A stretch of DNA of 64,000 nt from Plutella xylostella (taxonomy: Eukaryota > Arthropoda > Insecta > Lepidoptera > Plutellidae), in assembly GCF_932276165.1 (NCBI RefSeq), contig NC_063983.1, positions 8,625,501 to 8,689,500 on the forward strand, in the 5' to 3' direction. This document shows, piece after piece, positions 55,434 to 64,000 of the stretch. Both the position numbers and the translations under genes were made by a program. Numbering within the stretch: position 1 is the first letter of the stretch; the number at the start of each line of letters is the position of its first letter. Below the pieces are notes generated by a model. It had not been told where the DNA came from, did no database searches, and worked only from the letters and a program-made list of their open reading frames with translations.

Positions 55434-56890
55434 AAGGGCGTACCCAGGTAGGGGCAGGGGGGGGCAGCTGCCCCCCCCTAGAAGATAAAATAAACGTAAA
55501 TTTTCCTGCCAAGTCGGAATTAAAAACGTGTTATCTACTCTTACCTACCTACCTATTTTTTTTTGTATCTTAATCAAACTAATTAAGGTCAACTTAACAA
55601 GTTTTCGGAATAATGGGAGCAAAGGTATGAAAAATTTAATGTAAAAGTGAGATATTTACTTTAAGAAACTAACGACGAAATTTAAAGCAATGATTTCTTT
55701 GCTGGAATCTTATAAAAGTTTCTTATTTAGTGTCTTAAAAAATGGTGATTTTGAACGCATTTTCCAGGTTTGAGGCAAATGTATTTATAGTATGTAACTA
55801 TTCAATAGGTAAGCTTTCCGTGAAAAAAATGAGAGAGTTTTATCCAGTTAAATTTTTTGTGCAATAGTAATAATAGTATGGCAGTTAATTTAGCCAAAAG
55901 AAACTATTGACGAATTCACAGATGATTTAGTAGAAATCAGGAAAATGCGTCTAATTTTCATTGATGCATTTATCCATGATAAATCCAAATAACATTTTTA
56001 TGAAAAAAGAACTACCTAAGTAAAGTGAGTAAGAATGTAGATTTAAAAGTGGTGAGTGACAGTTGCGAATAAAATAAAGTAACATCCATAAATCCTCTCA
56101 TTTATATTCTTTAGAAAAATAGTAAGATTGGATCAAATACGGGTATTAAACTTAGATATCAATTAAAATATGTGCATGGCAAAACCCTAACTCTTCAATA
56201 AGTTTAGTGTTCATAAATAGTAAAAATCCTTATCGAGCTGGTTTCAGTGATCGTAACTGATCACTGAGGTTAACACATGGCACGGTCAGCCTTGGATGGA
56301 TGACCGATTTCAAATGGTTCTTTTCTGGACGCTTCCGTGCTTTGGATGGCACGTTAAGCCGTGGGTCCCGATTGCTGCTTCGGCAGCAGTTGTTAAGCCT
56401 AGTCAGAGGCCTTCGGGCAGCTTGAAAAAATCTGACAGTCGGGTTGTACACTTACCCGACAACTTTAGTGCATTGTACTCAATAAAAAACGGCGATACAA
56501 ATTTACAGCGAAAAGCGGGTGACTACAGTCGTGAGCATAATTATGTATGTATTAAAAGGTTGACGATTTCTGTTTTGAGGCAATGCGTTGCAACAATCGC
56601 AATAGCCCCATTACGCCTAACGCATTTACCCCAAGACTTTTATCAAACATAAAAAAATTAACATCAGTTCATATAAAGTATTTAGTTTAAGCCACCGTAA
56701 CTAGATGGCATTTTTCAACATTGATAAAGCTGTTTTCAAATAGGATCGAAAAGATTAATTTGGCCCGTAGACGCAATTGGCCTAGTTGACCTTAATAAAA
56801 GACAATTTTCATGATTTTTGTTTCAACATACCCGACCGACCATCATCTCAAGAGCTGCCCCCCCCTAGCTGAAATCCTGGGTACGCCCTT
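55434..56890. mobile_element. hAT-like element with 8-bp target duplication
   Basis: The ends AAGGGCGTACCCAGG and its inverse are flanked by GTGTCGGC (55426-55433) and GTGTCGGT (56891-56898), a 7-of-8 match. That is the normal hAT target-duplication size. C/G runs lie just inside both ends. The interior has no intact transposase and contains a piece of another repeat (about 56225-56460). It is therefore a non-autonomous member. Confidence 0.85.
56225..56460 (-). repeat. Dispersed repeat fragment nested in the hAT-like element
   Basis: Inverse of 8875-9070, with shared words TGCTTCGGCAGCAGT and CTTCGGGCAGCTTG. The open frames on both strands come from the repeat. Confidence 0.6.
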
Positions 56891-57491
56891 GTGTCGGTAT
56901 ATAAGTTTAAGGGATCGTATCGCTAACTAAAATTTATAGTGATTTTAGTAGAAGCATATTATTATTATCTGTCTCATCAAAAAGTTTGAATCCAATGTTG
57001 GATAGGTATAGATCGCCACTCCAAAATCCGACTTGAATTCCGCAGCCGATGAACGTAATTGATCAAGCACCCCTTTACTTCATTCTCATTGTCCCGTTTG
57101 ACGTCACGGGCTGTTGAACGTCACAAAAAGGCAATTGTACTCAGCGTTATTTATAGGGAAATCCGAAAACTTTTTGTCTTTTATAAATCTTTGCACCCTC
57201 CGCTGGTCGTTATTTATTTACCTGTTTGCTCTCCCTTTGCGATTTCAGTTTGAATATGCTTAAAGTTTAACTGGTAAACGGCGAGATCACTTTAGTTATG
57301 TATTATGCATTCGGGTGTCGTCCGCGTCGGCAGGGAACGCTTGAGCCTAGAAAATTCTAGACGCCTGAATAATGCTGACACTGGCGTAAATTATTTATGC
57401 TCACTCGCCTGAGCAACAGGCTGTCGCGATCTGTCGATGTTGTAACAAAAACACAAAACCGTTTCCTCGATAGTGTCTAGTGCAATAGAAA

Positions 57492-57539
57492 ATGGCGGAA
57501 ATGAAGAACTATAGATGTCCCAAACGGCGACAAGGATGA
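57492..57539 (+). CDS. Short upstream open reading frame
   Basis: MAEMKNYRCPKRRQG then stop, with a strong start context (AAAATGG). It overlaps the ATG of the long frame at 57515 in another frame. If both are on one mRNA it would reduce translation from 57515. Confidence 0.3.
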   Translation: MAEMKNYRCPKRRQG

Positions 57540-58142
57540 AAGCGATGGAATATTTAAACGGGTTCAATACACTGAACGCTGTGAAAATGTTGGTGCTATC
57601 GAACATATCGCGGGCGAGCCTCCCGCCGAAGCCTTTCACAACCAGGGACTCGGACAAAACCAGTGAACCAAAAAAACAAAGGAGACATTCATTCCGTGAG
57701 AAACAATCGAAAGCTACTAGTGACAAAAATAACGCAACCAGTGATAGTGATACTAATGATTTAACAATAAAGAAAGAAAAGCTGGCGCTTTCTAACAGCG
57801 TCGACGCTATTGTTGCCCGCAAAGAAGATATCTCAACCAAAGTCATACGCAGTGCCAAAGGTCTATTAGAAACTAATTTGGACGACTTATTCAACGACAT
57901 TCAAAAGCTGGAATGGCCTGTCGAGGTACCAAAAAGAAGTCTCGGTGCTAGTGAACCAGTGCTGAGCCTGTCCAAAGATAAAGGTAGTGTTAATAGTGTA
58001 GTGAATACCCTCAGTGACGATGATGGTGAAGATGAGGGGACGACAGACAGTGATACATTGGATGAAGTGGTTCGAGAGCAGAGGAAGTGCCTCGGGACCA
58101 GTCGGTTCCGGAACATGCTGAGGCGAGTGATCTCTAGAAACG
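57515..58142 (+). CDS. Unrecognised 209-codon exon with splice donor
   Basis: The frame opens with an ATG at 57515, directly after an in-frame stop, and runs MSQTATRMKAMEYLNGFNTL. A Lys/Arg/Ser-rich stretch (EPKKQRRHSFREKQSK) follows, then LETNLDDLFNDIQKLEWP, an acidic Ser/Asp run (SDDDGEDEGTTDSDT) and RFRNMLRRVISRN. There it meets a consensus donor (AACG|GTGAGT). The uninterrupted length, the reasonable codon use and the donor argue for a real first coding exon. No family is recognised; it looks largely disordered and nuclear or scaffold-like. It ends in phase 1, the same phase as aPKC exon 2, so an aPKC isoform without PB1 is possible. A separate gene to the right is equally possible. Confidence 0.6.
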
Positions 58143-58332
58143 GTGAGTCATGCTGCGGTCGACGAGTAGTCTAGTTAATCGAGTTGATTGAGGGAGACTT
58201 TTTGCTTGTCCAAATGGCAGTCGTTAAACTTTACACAAAAAGTGCTATCAACATTTAGTTTTATGTAAAGCTGAGGTCGAACGGGCGCGATGTCCTACGT
58301 TACCAATATATTTGCATGATTGTTATATTTTT

Positions 58333-58607
58333 GACGACCGAATGGCGTAGTGGTTAGTGACCTGACTACTGAGCCGATGGTCCCGGGTTCGATTCCCGGC
58401 TGGGGCAGATATTTGTTTAAACACAGATATTTGTTCTCGGGTCTTGGATGTGCCCGTAAAATGGCAATAGGCCCGCCCCCTATTACATTGGGACTAACAT
58501 AACACTCTGGCGAAAAGTGGGTGCAGCAATGCACCTCTGCCTACCCCGCAAGGGAGTACATTAGTACAAGGCGTGATTGCGTGTTTTTTTTTTTTTTTTT
58601 GCGTTTG
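58333..58607 (+). mobile_element. tRNA-derived SINE, copy 1, with 12-bp target duplication
   Basis: The head has RNA polymerase III promoter parts of tRNA type: GGCGTAGTGGTTAGTGACC (box A-like) and GGTCCCGGGTTCGATTCCCG (box B). The body runs through AATAGGGGGCGGG-like sequence read inverted, and the tail is GCGTG followed by a T-run. The perfect repeat TGTTATATTTTT stands at 58321-58332 and 58608-58619 as target duplication. The apparent ORF over it is part of the repeat. Confidence 0.92.
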
Positions 58608-59424
58608 TGTTATATTTTTATAAAGCTGCTGTAGCTGGAGCAGGGTCTGCTAATAGATGTTTGTAAAATTTATGCGACCAGGAAGGAAAATATTGGAATG
58701 TGACCTGCAAGTTGGTTTTTATATCAATATAATAATGTTGGCGTTATGTTTAGATGTATCAAAGGCGCCCGGTAGGCTTATGTCTTTGCTCGTTGCGTCG
58801 TCGATGGCAAAAATGTGGATGCTAGCTACCCGTGCAACTTGTGACCGCAGCTTAAAACGTATCTAATGTACATTAAACATATATAATATAAATATGACGG
58901 CCGTAATACCATTTAATTTAAATAACGACCGAATCATTCTTCCAACTACCAAAAAACAGCTAATTAACCAACCATTTACGTACTCAACAAATATTTTTTT
59001 ACCATATATAAGTAGCTTCACTTTTGCTTCGTCCCCGATTCCCAATAGCCGTCCCTACAAATGAAGGTGTTTTATTTACAAGCAATCGCGTCGAATGGCG
59101 GTGCGTCGTCCTGATTGTAATGACCGTCGTAAACTGTTGTTACTGCCGCCAGTGATTGCTAGTTGCTACAGGCGAGGCCTGTTCAAACGTAAAAATATTG
59201 GTTTTACCCATTGACTTATATATTACTAGCGTAAGGACAGGCCCATCCGCTATAGACATATCTCATAAATCTGGCATAATTTCTATGAATTAGGGCCAGC
59301 GCGCGGGTGTAATTTTCTTTTGACAAAACGTTCTGAAGGGCGTATCCTTCCTTTTGAAATCATTGGTTTTACCATTAAAACTAGACACAGTTAAAACAGA
59401 AGTTTACCGCTGTTAAATTAAATA

Positions 59425-59480
59425 TCATCATCAGCCTATTGCAGTCCACTGATGGACGTAGGCCTCGGTCTGAAATTCTG
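59425..59480 (-). mobile_element. RTE-type 3' tail, inverted
   Basis: ATCATCATCAGCCTATTGCA followed by GTCCACTGATGGACGTAGGC is the inverse of the common tail after the VQQW codons. Confidence 0.6.
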
Positions 59481-59670
59481 AAACCTATGTAATCGATGTA
59501 TTACCGAATTCCCCATGTTCTAATTTATTTAGCATACTGGAAAAATTTTGGTAAAAACTAAAAAAAAAACTTAAATATGAAATATCTTATAAAGGGTTAA
59601 ATTTCGGATAAAGCTTTATAGGGTTAAATCGACGGAAAATGCCTTTATCACCTCCTGAAATATCAGGTCT

Positions 59671-59935
59671 AAAAAAAAAAAAAAACACGCACTCACGCCT
59701 TGTACTAATGTACTCCCTTGCGGGGTAGGCAGAGGTGCATTGCTGCACCCACTTTTCGCCAGAGTGTTATGTTAGTCCCAATGTAATAGGGGGCGGGCCT
59801 ATTGCCATTTTACGGGCACATCCAAGACCCGAGAACAAATATCTGTCTTTAAACAAATATCTGCCCCAGCCGGGAATCGAACCCGGGACCATCGGCTCAG
59901 TAGTCAGGGTCACTAACCACTACGCCATTCGGCCG
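59671..59935 (-). mobile_element. tRNA-derived SINE, copy 2, with 10-bp target duplication
   Basis: Inverse of the copy at 58333 with very few changes. TATCAGGTCT flanks both sides (59661-59670, 59936-59945). It begins (on +) with an A-run and ACACGCACTCACGCCTTGTA. Confidence 0.92.
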
Positions 59936-60477
59936 TATCAGGTCTACTTACCTATAACCCTGTATATTCTAAAGAAAAAATGAACAATTATCTATCCAAT
60001 ATCGTCGGTAAAATCCGATACTTCAATTACGTAGACACTGATACAAACTAACCATTATGCAAAATAACTTTCAATAACACGATGGGTTAATAACCGGCCA
60101 TACATTAGACGTTCCAAACTGCAATGAAAAGTTGTAAGGATCATTATCTCGCAGCCATTACCTATTACCGAGACAAGAGAGGGCAAAGTTTGGACGCTCA
60201 CCTTAGTGCGGCTTAGGGGGCGTTTACATACTGTGAGTTTATAGTTACCGATGTGAAAAAGTTTAAAATAAATTGTAAAAGCTGATAATTTTGAAACGGC
60301 AGGACGATTTTCATCGACTATAATATTTCCATACCTCATCATCAGCCCGTCATCATTTACTGAGGGACACTGCTTCCATGTAATTAAAAGTATTTTTTAT
60401 ATATTTCCATTGTGTCACATTCGCCAAACACGAACCAGACTTCGATTTTATCACGATAATTTAAAAATGCAGGTAAA

Positions 60478-60700
60478 CATTTATAAATAAAATAAATAAA
60501 TAAATATGTGGGGACATCTCACACACGGCCATCCGACCGCAAGCTAGGCAGAACCTATGTTATGGGTGTCGGACAGCTGATATACTACACAAATACATAG
60601 ATAGATAGATACTAAATATAAATATCAACACCCAAGACCCGAGTACAAATATCTGTCTTTAAACAAATATCTGCCCCAGCCGGGAATCGAACCGATCGAC
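60478..60700 (-). mobile_element. Composite SINE: same tRNA head, different body
   Basis: 60640-60693 carries CCAAGACCCGAGTACAAATA and the tRNA part CAGCCGGGAATCGAACC as in the SINE family, but is cut inside the tRNA part. To its left is an unrelated body (ATGTGGGGACATCTCACACA and CGGCCATCCGACCGCAAGC), also seen at 30055-30150. This is a second SINE family that shares the head, or a chimaera. Confidence 0.65.
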
Positions 60701-60849
60701 CGGGACATTTTTATACTAATAGACTAAAAATTCATGTAAACATTGCAAATGTTTAAAGTTTTTAACCAAAATAAGTACTTAATGATTTTATTTTCAATTA
60801 CCGGCGCTAGTTAGATCATGTAAGCGTCTTAAATTACGTTCTCACTTGT

Positions 60850-60975
60850 AAAACCCGCAGTAGGTGCGTTTTAGCGATAAGGCCGCCTATTGTGCATACT
60901 CTTACGCTTAAATTACGTTGTAACGTAGGTATTTTATTTTATGTGTTTTCAATAAAGTTATATTGTATTGAATGT
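60850..60975 (+). repeat. Non-LTR retrotransposon 3' end
   Basis: GTTTTAGCGATAAGGCCGCC and ACGTAGGTATTTTATTTTA then TTCAATAAAGTTATATTGTA. It is the same family as the inverted copy at 35270-35440. Confidence 0.55.
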
Positions 60976-61459
60976 AATTTCAGAATCAGCCACGATATTG
61001 AGTCCGCCCCCTTATCCGAACGATGTAGTCTTGAAGCGGCGATACGACCAACTTTGTCGTGCGACCACCATGCACCGCTGACTGCTTGTAACTTTTAAGC
61101 TAAACGATAAATTACTGTAAAGGAAACTGGGGTTAGTGTCCTTCGTGGTATATTTTTTGTGGAGGAGCTTGTAGGTTATCTTTTTGATAAAAAATATGAT
61201 ATTATATGTAGAGGTAAAAAATATGCTCACGACGCGGTCTCCAAAAGGTTTTGGCAGAACATATTTTTGTACTTCAACATAACATTACGTGTTAGGTGAC
61301 CTACCTATGAAATCTTGAAGCCGCCTCTCAAACATAATAGAGAACTTCTCCCCTCTCAGCCTATCGCACTACCAACCACTTTCTCGACATCACCAAAGGT
61401 TAACAATTAGAGAATGCTACTAGAATTAAGTTCGCCTTTGTACAATGTTTTTATGTGCA

Positions 61460-61900
61460 ATAAATAATTTATAATAATAATAATAATAATAATAATAGCC
61501 TAGAAATATTGTAATAGCCTAGAAATATTGAAAATTCCACTCTACATAGCCTAGAAATATTGAAAATTCCACTCTACACAATCCACCTTCTACAAAAAGT
61601 CACAATCTTGAACACTTGCCGCATCACAAGGAAATTCCTGACCTCATCATCCTGCATCACGGATCCGGTTACGTTTGGCTAAGGCCCGCGTGATCTGGAT
61701 ATTAAACGTACCCCTCAACCTCAACAGAGGGAGAACAAAAAATACATATATTATAAAAATAATAAAAATAATCCTGCATCACCGATCCGATTACGTTTGG
61801 CTAAGGCCAGCGTGATCTGGATATAAAACATACCCCTCAAACTCAACAGAGGGAGACACACGACACACTACATAAATAATAATAATAATAATACATGAAA
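61460..61900. repeat. Tandem repeats and a duplicated 75-bp block
   Basis: 61470-61495 is (ATA)n. The word TAGCCTAGAAATATTG then repeats three times (61497-61562), the last two with AAAATTCCACTCTACA between. A block starting GATCCGGTTACGTTTGGCTA and ending TCAACAGAGGGAG is present twice (about 61660-61730 and 61785-61855), each followed by A- or TAA-rich sequence. This pattern looks like a short retroposed unit amplified in tandem. Confidence 0.7.
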
Positions 61901-62589
61901 CGCTTTCGCAATGATCCATCCGTTTCAGAGATGCGATGCCACATACATGTACCTACCATTAAACTTTTAAGCAAAGCACTAGGAATAAATTCAATGAAAA
62001 GTACGTACATCTATTTCTTCCTGATTCCCACTAAAAGCGCACAAACTAGCATTACTCGAAAGCGAACTCCATTGCCGGCGAAACAAATAAATGTAATTTC
62101 CACTAAGTGAAAACACTACTGTGGGTTCCTCTACCTTGACAAAAATCGAACGGACGGGAGCTGCCATGCAATCGATAGATAGGTATATTGAATGCAACGA
62201 GATAGGGTCGTGGTTCGAGAATGCTCCGAAACTTACCCCCAAATTCATAAACCTTTTTGTCATTTTACAAATTATGAAGTGTACGAATTTCAACTTTTTA
62301 GCTGACTGTTTTGTCGAAACTCGTGTGTTTCAAAGTCATTTGTAGTAAACCTCCTGTAAACTTACTAAACGGTCAATGAATTTAGATATAACTTTTTCGT
62401 ACGCTAAAGTGACCCTCAGTACTCATTAATATTTCACAGTGATCGGGTAGAAGCAAGACACACAGCGGTGAGAGATGCTGTTTAGTTGTTCGCTGTCTAT
62501 GTTGCTTATGGTTAAGAAAGAAAGAAAGAAACGAAAGTAGGTGGAGAGTTTTTGTGTTTTTAAATACATGATGACGTTGGAGATAATAG

Positions 62590-62880
62590 AATAGAATAGA
62601 ATATTTATTCAACGTAAAATTTTACAATTATTGGTTGCGATCGTCAAGATTAAGATTTAGGAAACACATCTGGGGGCACGGCAGTGCCCCCACCAAGTCG
62701 AGCAAAAAAGCGGCACGGCCGTACCATCCTTTTCTTGAAGCAATTCAGGCCATTTTCGACCCCCTGTAACTTCGTTGTGGATAAAACTAGAAGACTGGAT
62801 TTTCAATACGAAGTATCAAAGTTACGTTTATTCATTACGTACATTACGTAGCCAAAAATAAAGATTCTTGATTCTTACCT
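62590..62880. repeat. Dispersed repeat with GGCACGGC words
   Basis: The block begins with AGAATAGAATATTTATTCAA and includes GGGGGCACGGCAGTGCCCCC, a perfect short hairpin (62663-62682), followed by GCGGCACGGCCGTACCATCC. No frame is seen. Confidence 0.5.
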
Positions 62881-63021
62881 CAACTTTGCGATTTATGTAG
62901 GTAGGCAACCTACTAAACTAAGTTAACGCACCTACGTAGGTACCTAGAAGGTACCGAAAAGAAAAAAAAAGTAGAACTGTCAACAAAATACAAAAAGAAA
63001 TGAGATCCCATCAAAAACAAT

Positions 63022-63281
63022 AAAAAAAAAACACGCACTCACGCTTTGTACTAATGTACTCCCTTGCGGGGTAGGCAGAGGTGCATTGCTGCACCCACTT
63101 TTCGCCAGAGTGTTCTGTTAGTCCCAATGTAATAGGGGGCGGGCCTATTGCCATTTTACGGGCACATCCAAGACCTTAGAACAAATATGTGTTTAAACAA
63201 ATATCTGCCCCAGCCGGGAATTGAACCCGGGACCATCGGCTCAGTAGTCAGGGTCACTAACCACTACGCCACTCGGTCGTC
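63022..63281 (-). mobile_element. tRNA-derived SINE, copy 3
   Basis: Same orientation as copy 2, from an A-run plus ACACGCACTCACGCTTTGTA to CCACTACGCCACTCGGTCGT. The flanks share only about AAACAAT, so the target duplication is decayed. It has more changes than the other two copies. Confidence 0.88.
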
Positions 63282-64000
63282 ATAAACAATACTTGTCAAA
63301 AAAACCAAGTCTCGTTAAACTCAGTTGTTCTACGGTAAAAAAGTTGTGGGATCCATTATGTAATACCAAGGCTTATCCACGCACGCATCTCAATCTTAAA
63401 AATATTTAATGCTTTATATAAATATATTGACTTGGTCATAGCACTAAATAATTTAAGTAATACGTGTTTCCATGCGATGGCCGAGTCAATATATTAGGAA
63501 ACAAATTATACTATTCTATACATGCACGGGTCTTATAAATTATCACTGATTGGGAGTGATTTTAACATCATCATTCACGGTTTTTTGGTAAACAATGCGT
63601 ATTTTAAAGCATTATCTGCATATAAGCACGACAACAAACACTTTCCTGACCTATTTCTGCGATTGAAGAACCAAAATATACTACAACAAAACCGCCTTTC
63701 AGCCCACCGAAACCCGTGCCATGGATTATCATTATCATTATGTTGATCATTATTATAAAACTCGGGCTCAACATAAAACGTCGTCATTAGAGCGGCGGCG
63801 GCGGAGGGCGCGCCTCGCTCTCAAAGAGGCTCAATTTGCCTGATGAACCGTATCGGTGTCAGAGGTGTGTTTTGATGCTCCATGTTAGTGTGAGGCCCCA
63901 TTGGTGCGTTCGTCGCGTCGTCCCAAAGAAACTGTCATAAAAATATGTTTGTTATTTTGGGACTCACCAATGGCACGTCACCTTTAATGCGAAGCCATGG
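63282..64000. other. Right end of window, no supported gene
   Basis: 63790-63830 is GC-rich with a (CGG)n run. 63898-63973 forms a hairpin with CCATTGGTG and GTCCCAAA pairing to TTTGGGAC and CACCAATGG, suggesting a small inverted-repeat element. Open frames at 63522-63787 show no domain. Confidence 0.4.

Noticed and set aside
56230..56652. Open frames on both strands with NNCCRSSNRDPR-like peptide
   Set aside because: The same peptide appears at 8827-9099 because both loci carry the same dispersed repeat.
58340..58410. Possible true tRNA gene
   Set aside because: The A and B boxes are present, but the unit continues into a SINE body, has target duplications and occurs three times. It would not fold as a full tRNA.
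58295..58534. 79-codon frame shared with 59735-59983
   Set aside because: Both are translations of the same SINE, which is transcribed by RNA polymerase III and not coding.
1..64000. CRISPR arrays, bacterial operons, rRNA genes
   Set aside because: The window is animal nuclear DNA. The regular repeats seen are TIR elements and hexamer arrays without the spacer pattern of CRISPR, and no rRNA sequence was recognised.

Overview
This is nuclear DNA of an insect, most probably a moth or butterfly (Lepidoptera). Four genes have clear spliced structures on an AT-rich, repeat-packed background, and the dispersed repeats are of kinds typical of lepidopteran genomes: RTE-clade retrotransposon tails, tRNA-derived SINEs, TA-flanked MITEs and hAT-like elements. 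The species cannot be fixed from this sequence alone.

Layout. 1-11 kb has no host gene that I can support. It holds an RT-less non-LTR retrotransposon (minus strand, about 2.8-5.4 kb), a long fold-back element (6.6-7.0 kb), MITEs, and an RTE retrotransposon split by an 893-bp terminal-inverted-repeat element. A THAP zinc-finger exon lies at 11.3 kb. The eIF5A gene occupies 14.4-18.1 kb (+), with a likely untranslated first exon near 12.6 kb. A DAXX-like histone-chaperone gene (21.7-26.0 kb, -, six exons) and the F-actin capping protein beta gene (29.3-31.4 kb, -, five exons) follow. The first two coding exons of atypical protein kinase C (32.6-35.0 kb, +) are divergent from capping protein beta.

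From 35 to 64 kb I found no further aPKC exon matching the known protein. This may be a long aPKC intron or flank. It contains a mosaic of mobile elements, promoter-like CpG/CRE/CCAAT blocks at 42.9-44.2 kb, a degenerate THAP gene inside a possible Kolobok-like transposon (52.5-54.2 kb), a hAT-like element with an 8-bp target duplication (55.4-56.9 kb), and an unrecognised 209-codon open exon with a good splice donor (57.5-58.1 kb). That exon's phase would allow it to be an alternative first exon of aPKC. Three copies of one tRNA-type SINE lie at 58.3-63.3 kb.

Roles of the genes: eIF5A acts in translation elongation, DAXX in histone H3.3 and SUMO-linked chromatin biology, capping protein beta caps actin barbed ends, and aPKC is the polarity kinase whose PB1 domain binds Par-6. 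They are ordinary neighbours, not an operon or pathway cluster. Exon coordinates were worked out by hand from splice signals and reading-frame arithmetic. The coding totals close in frame for eIF5A (160 aa), DAXX-like (816 aa) and capping protein beta (275 aa), which supports those models.
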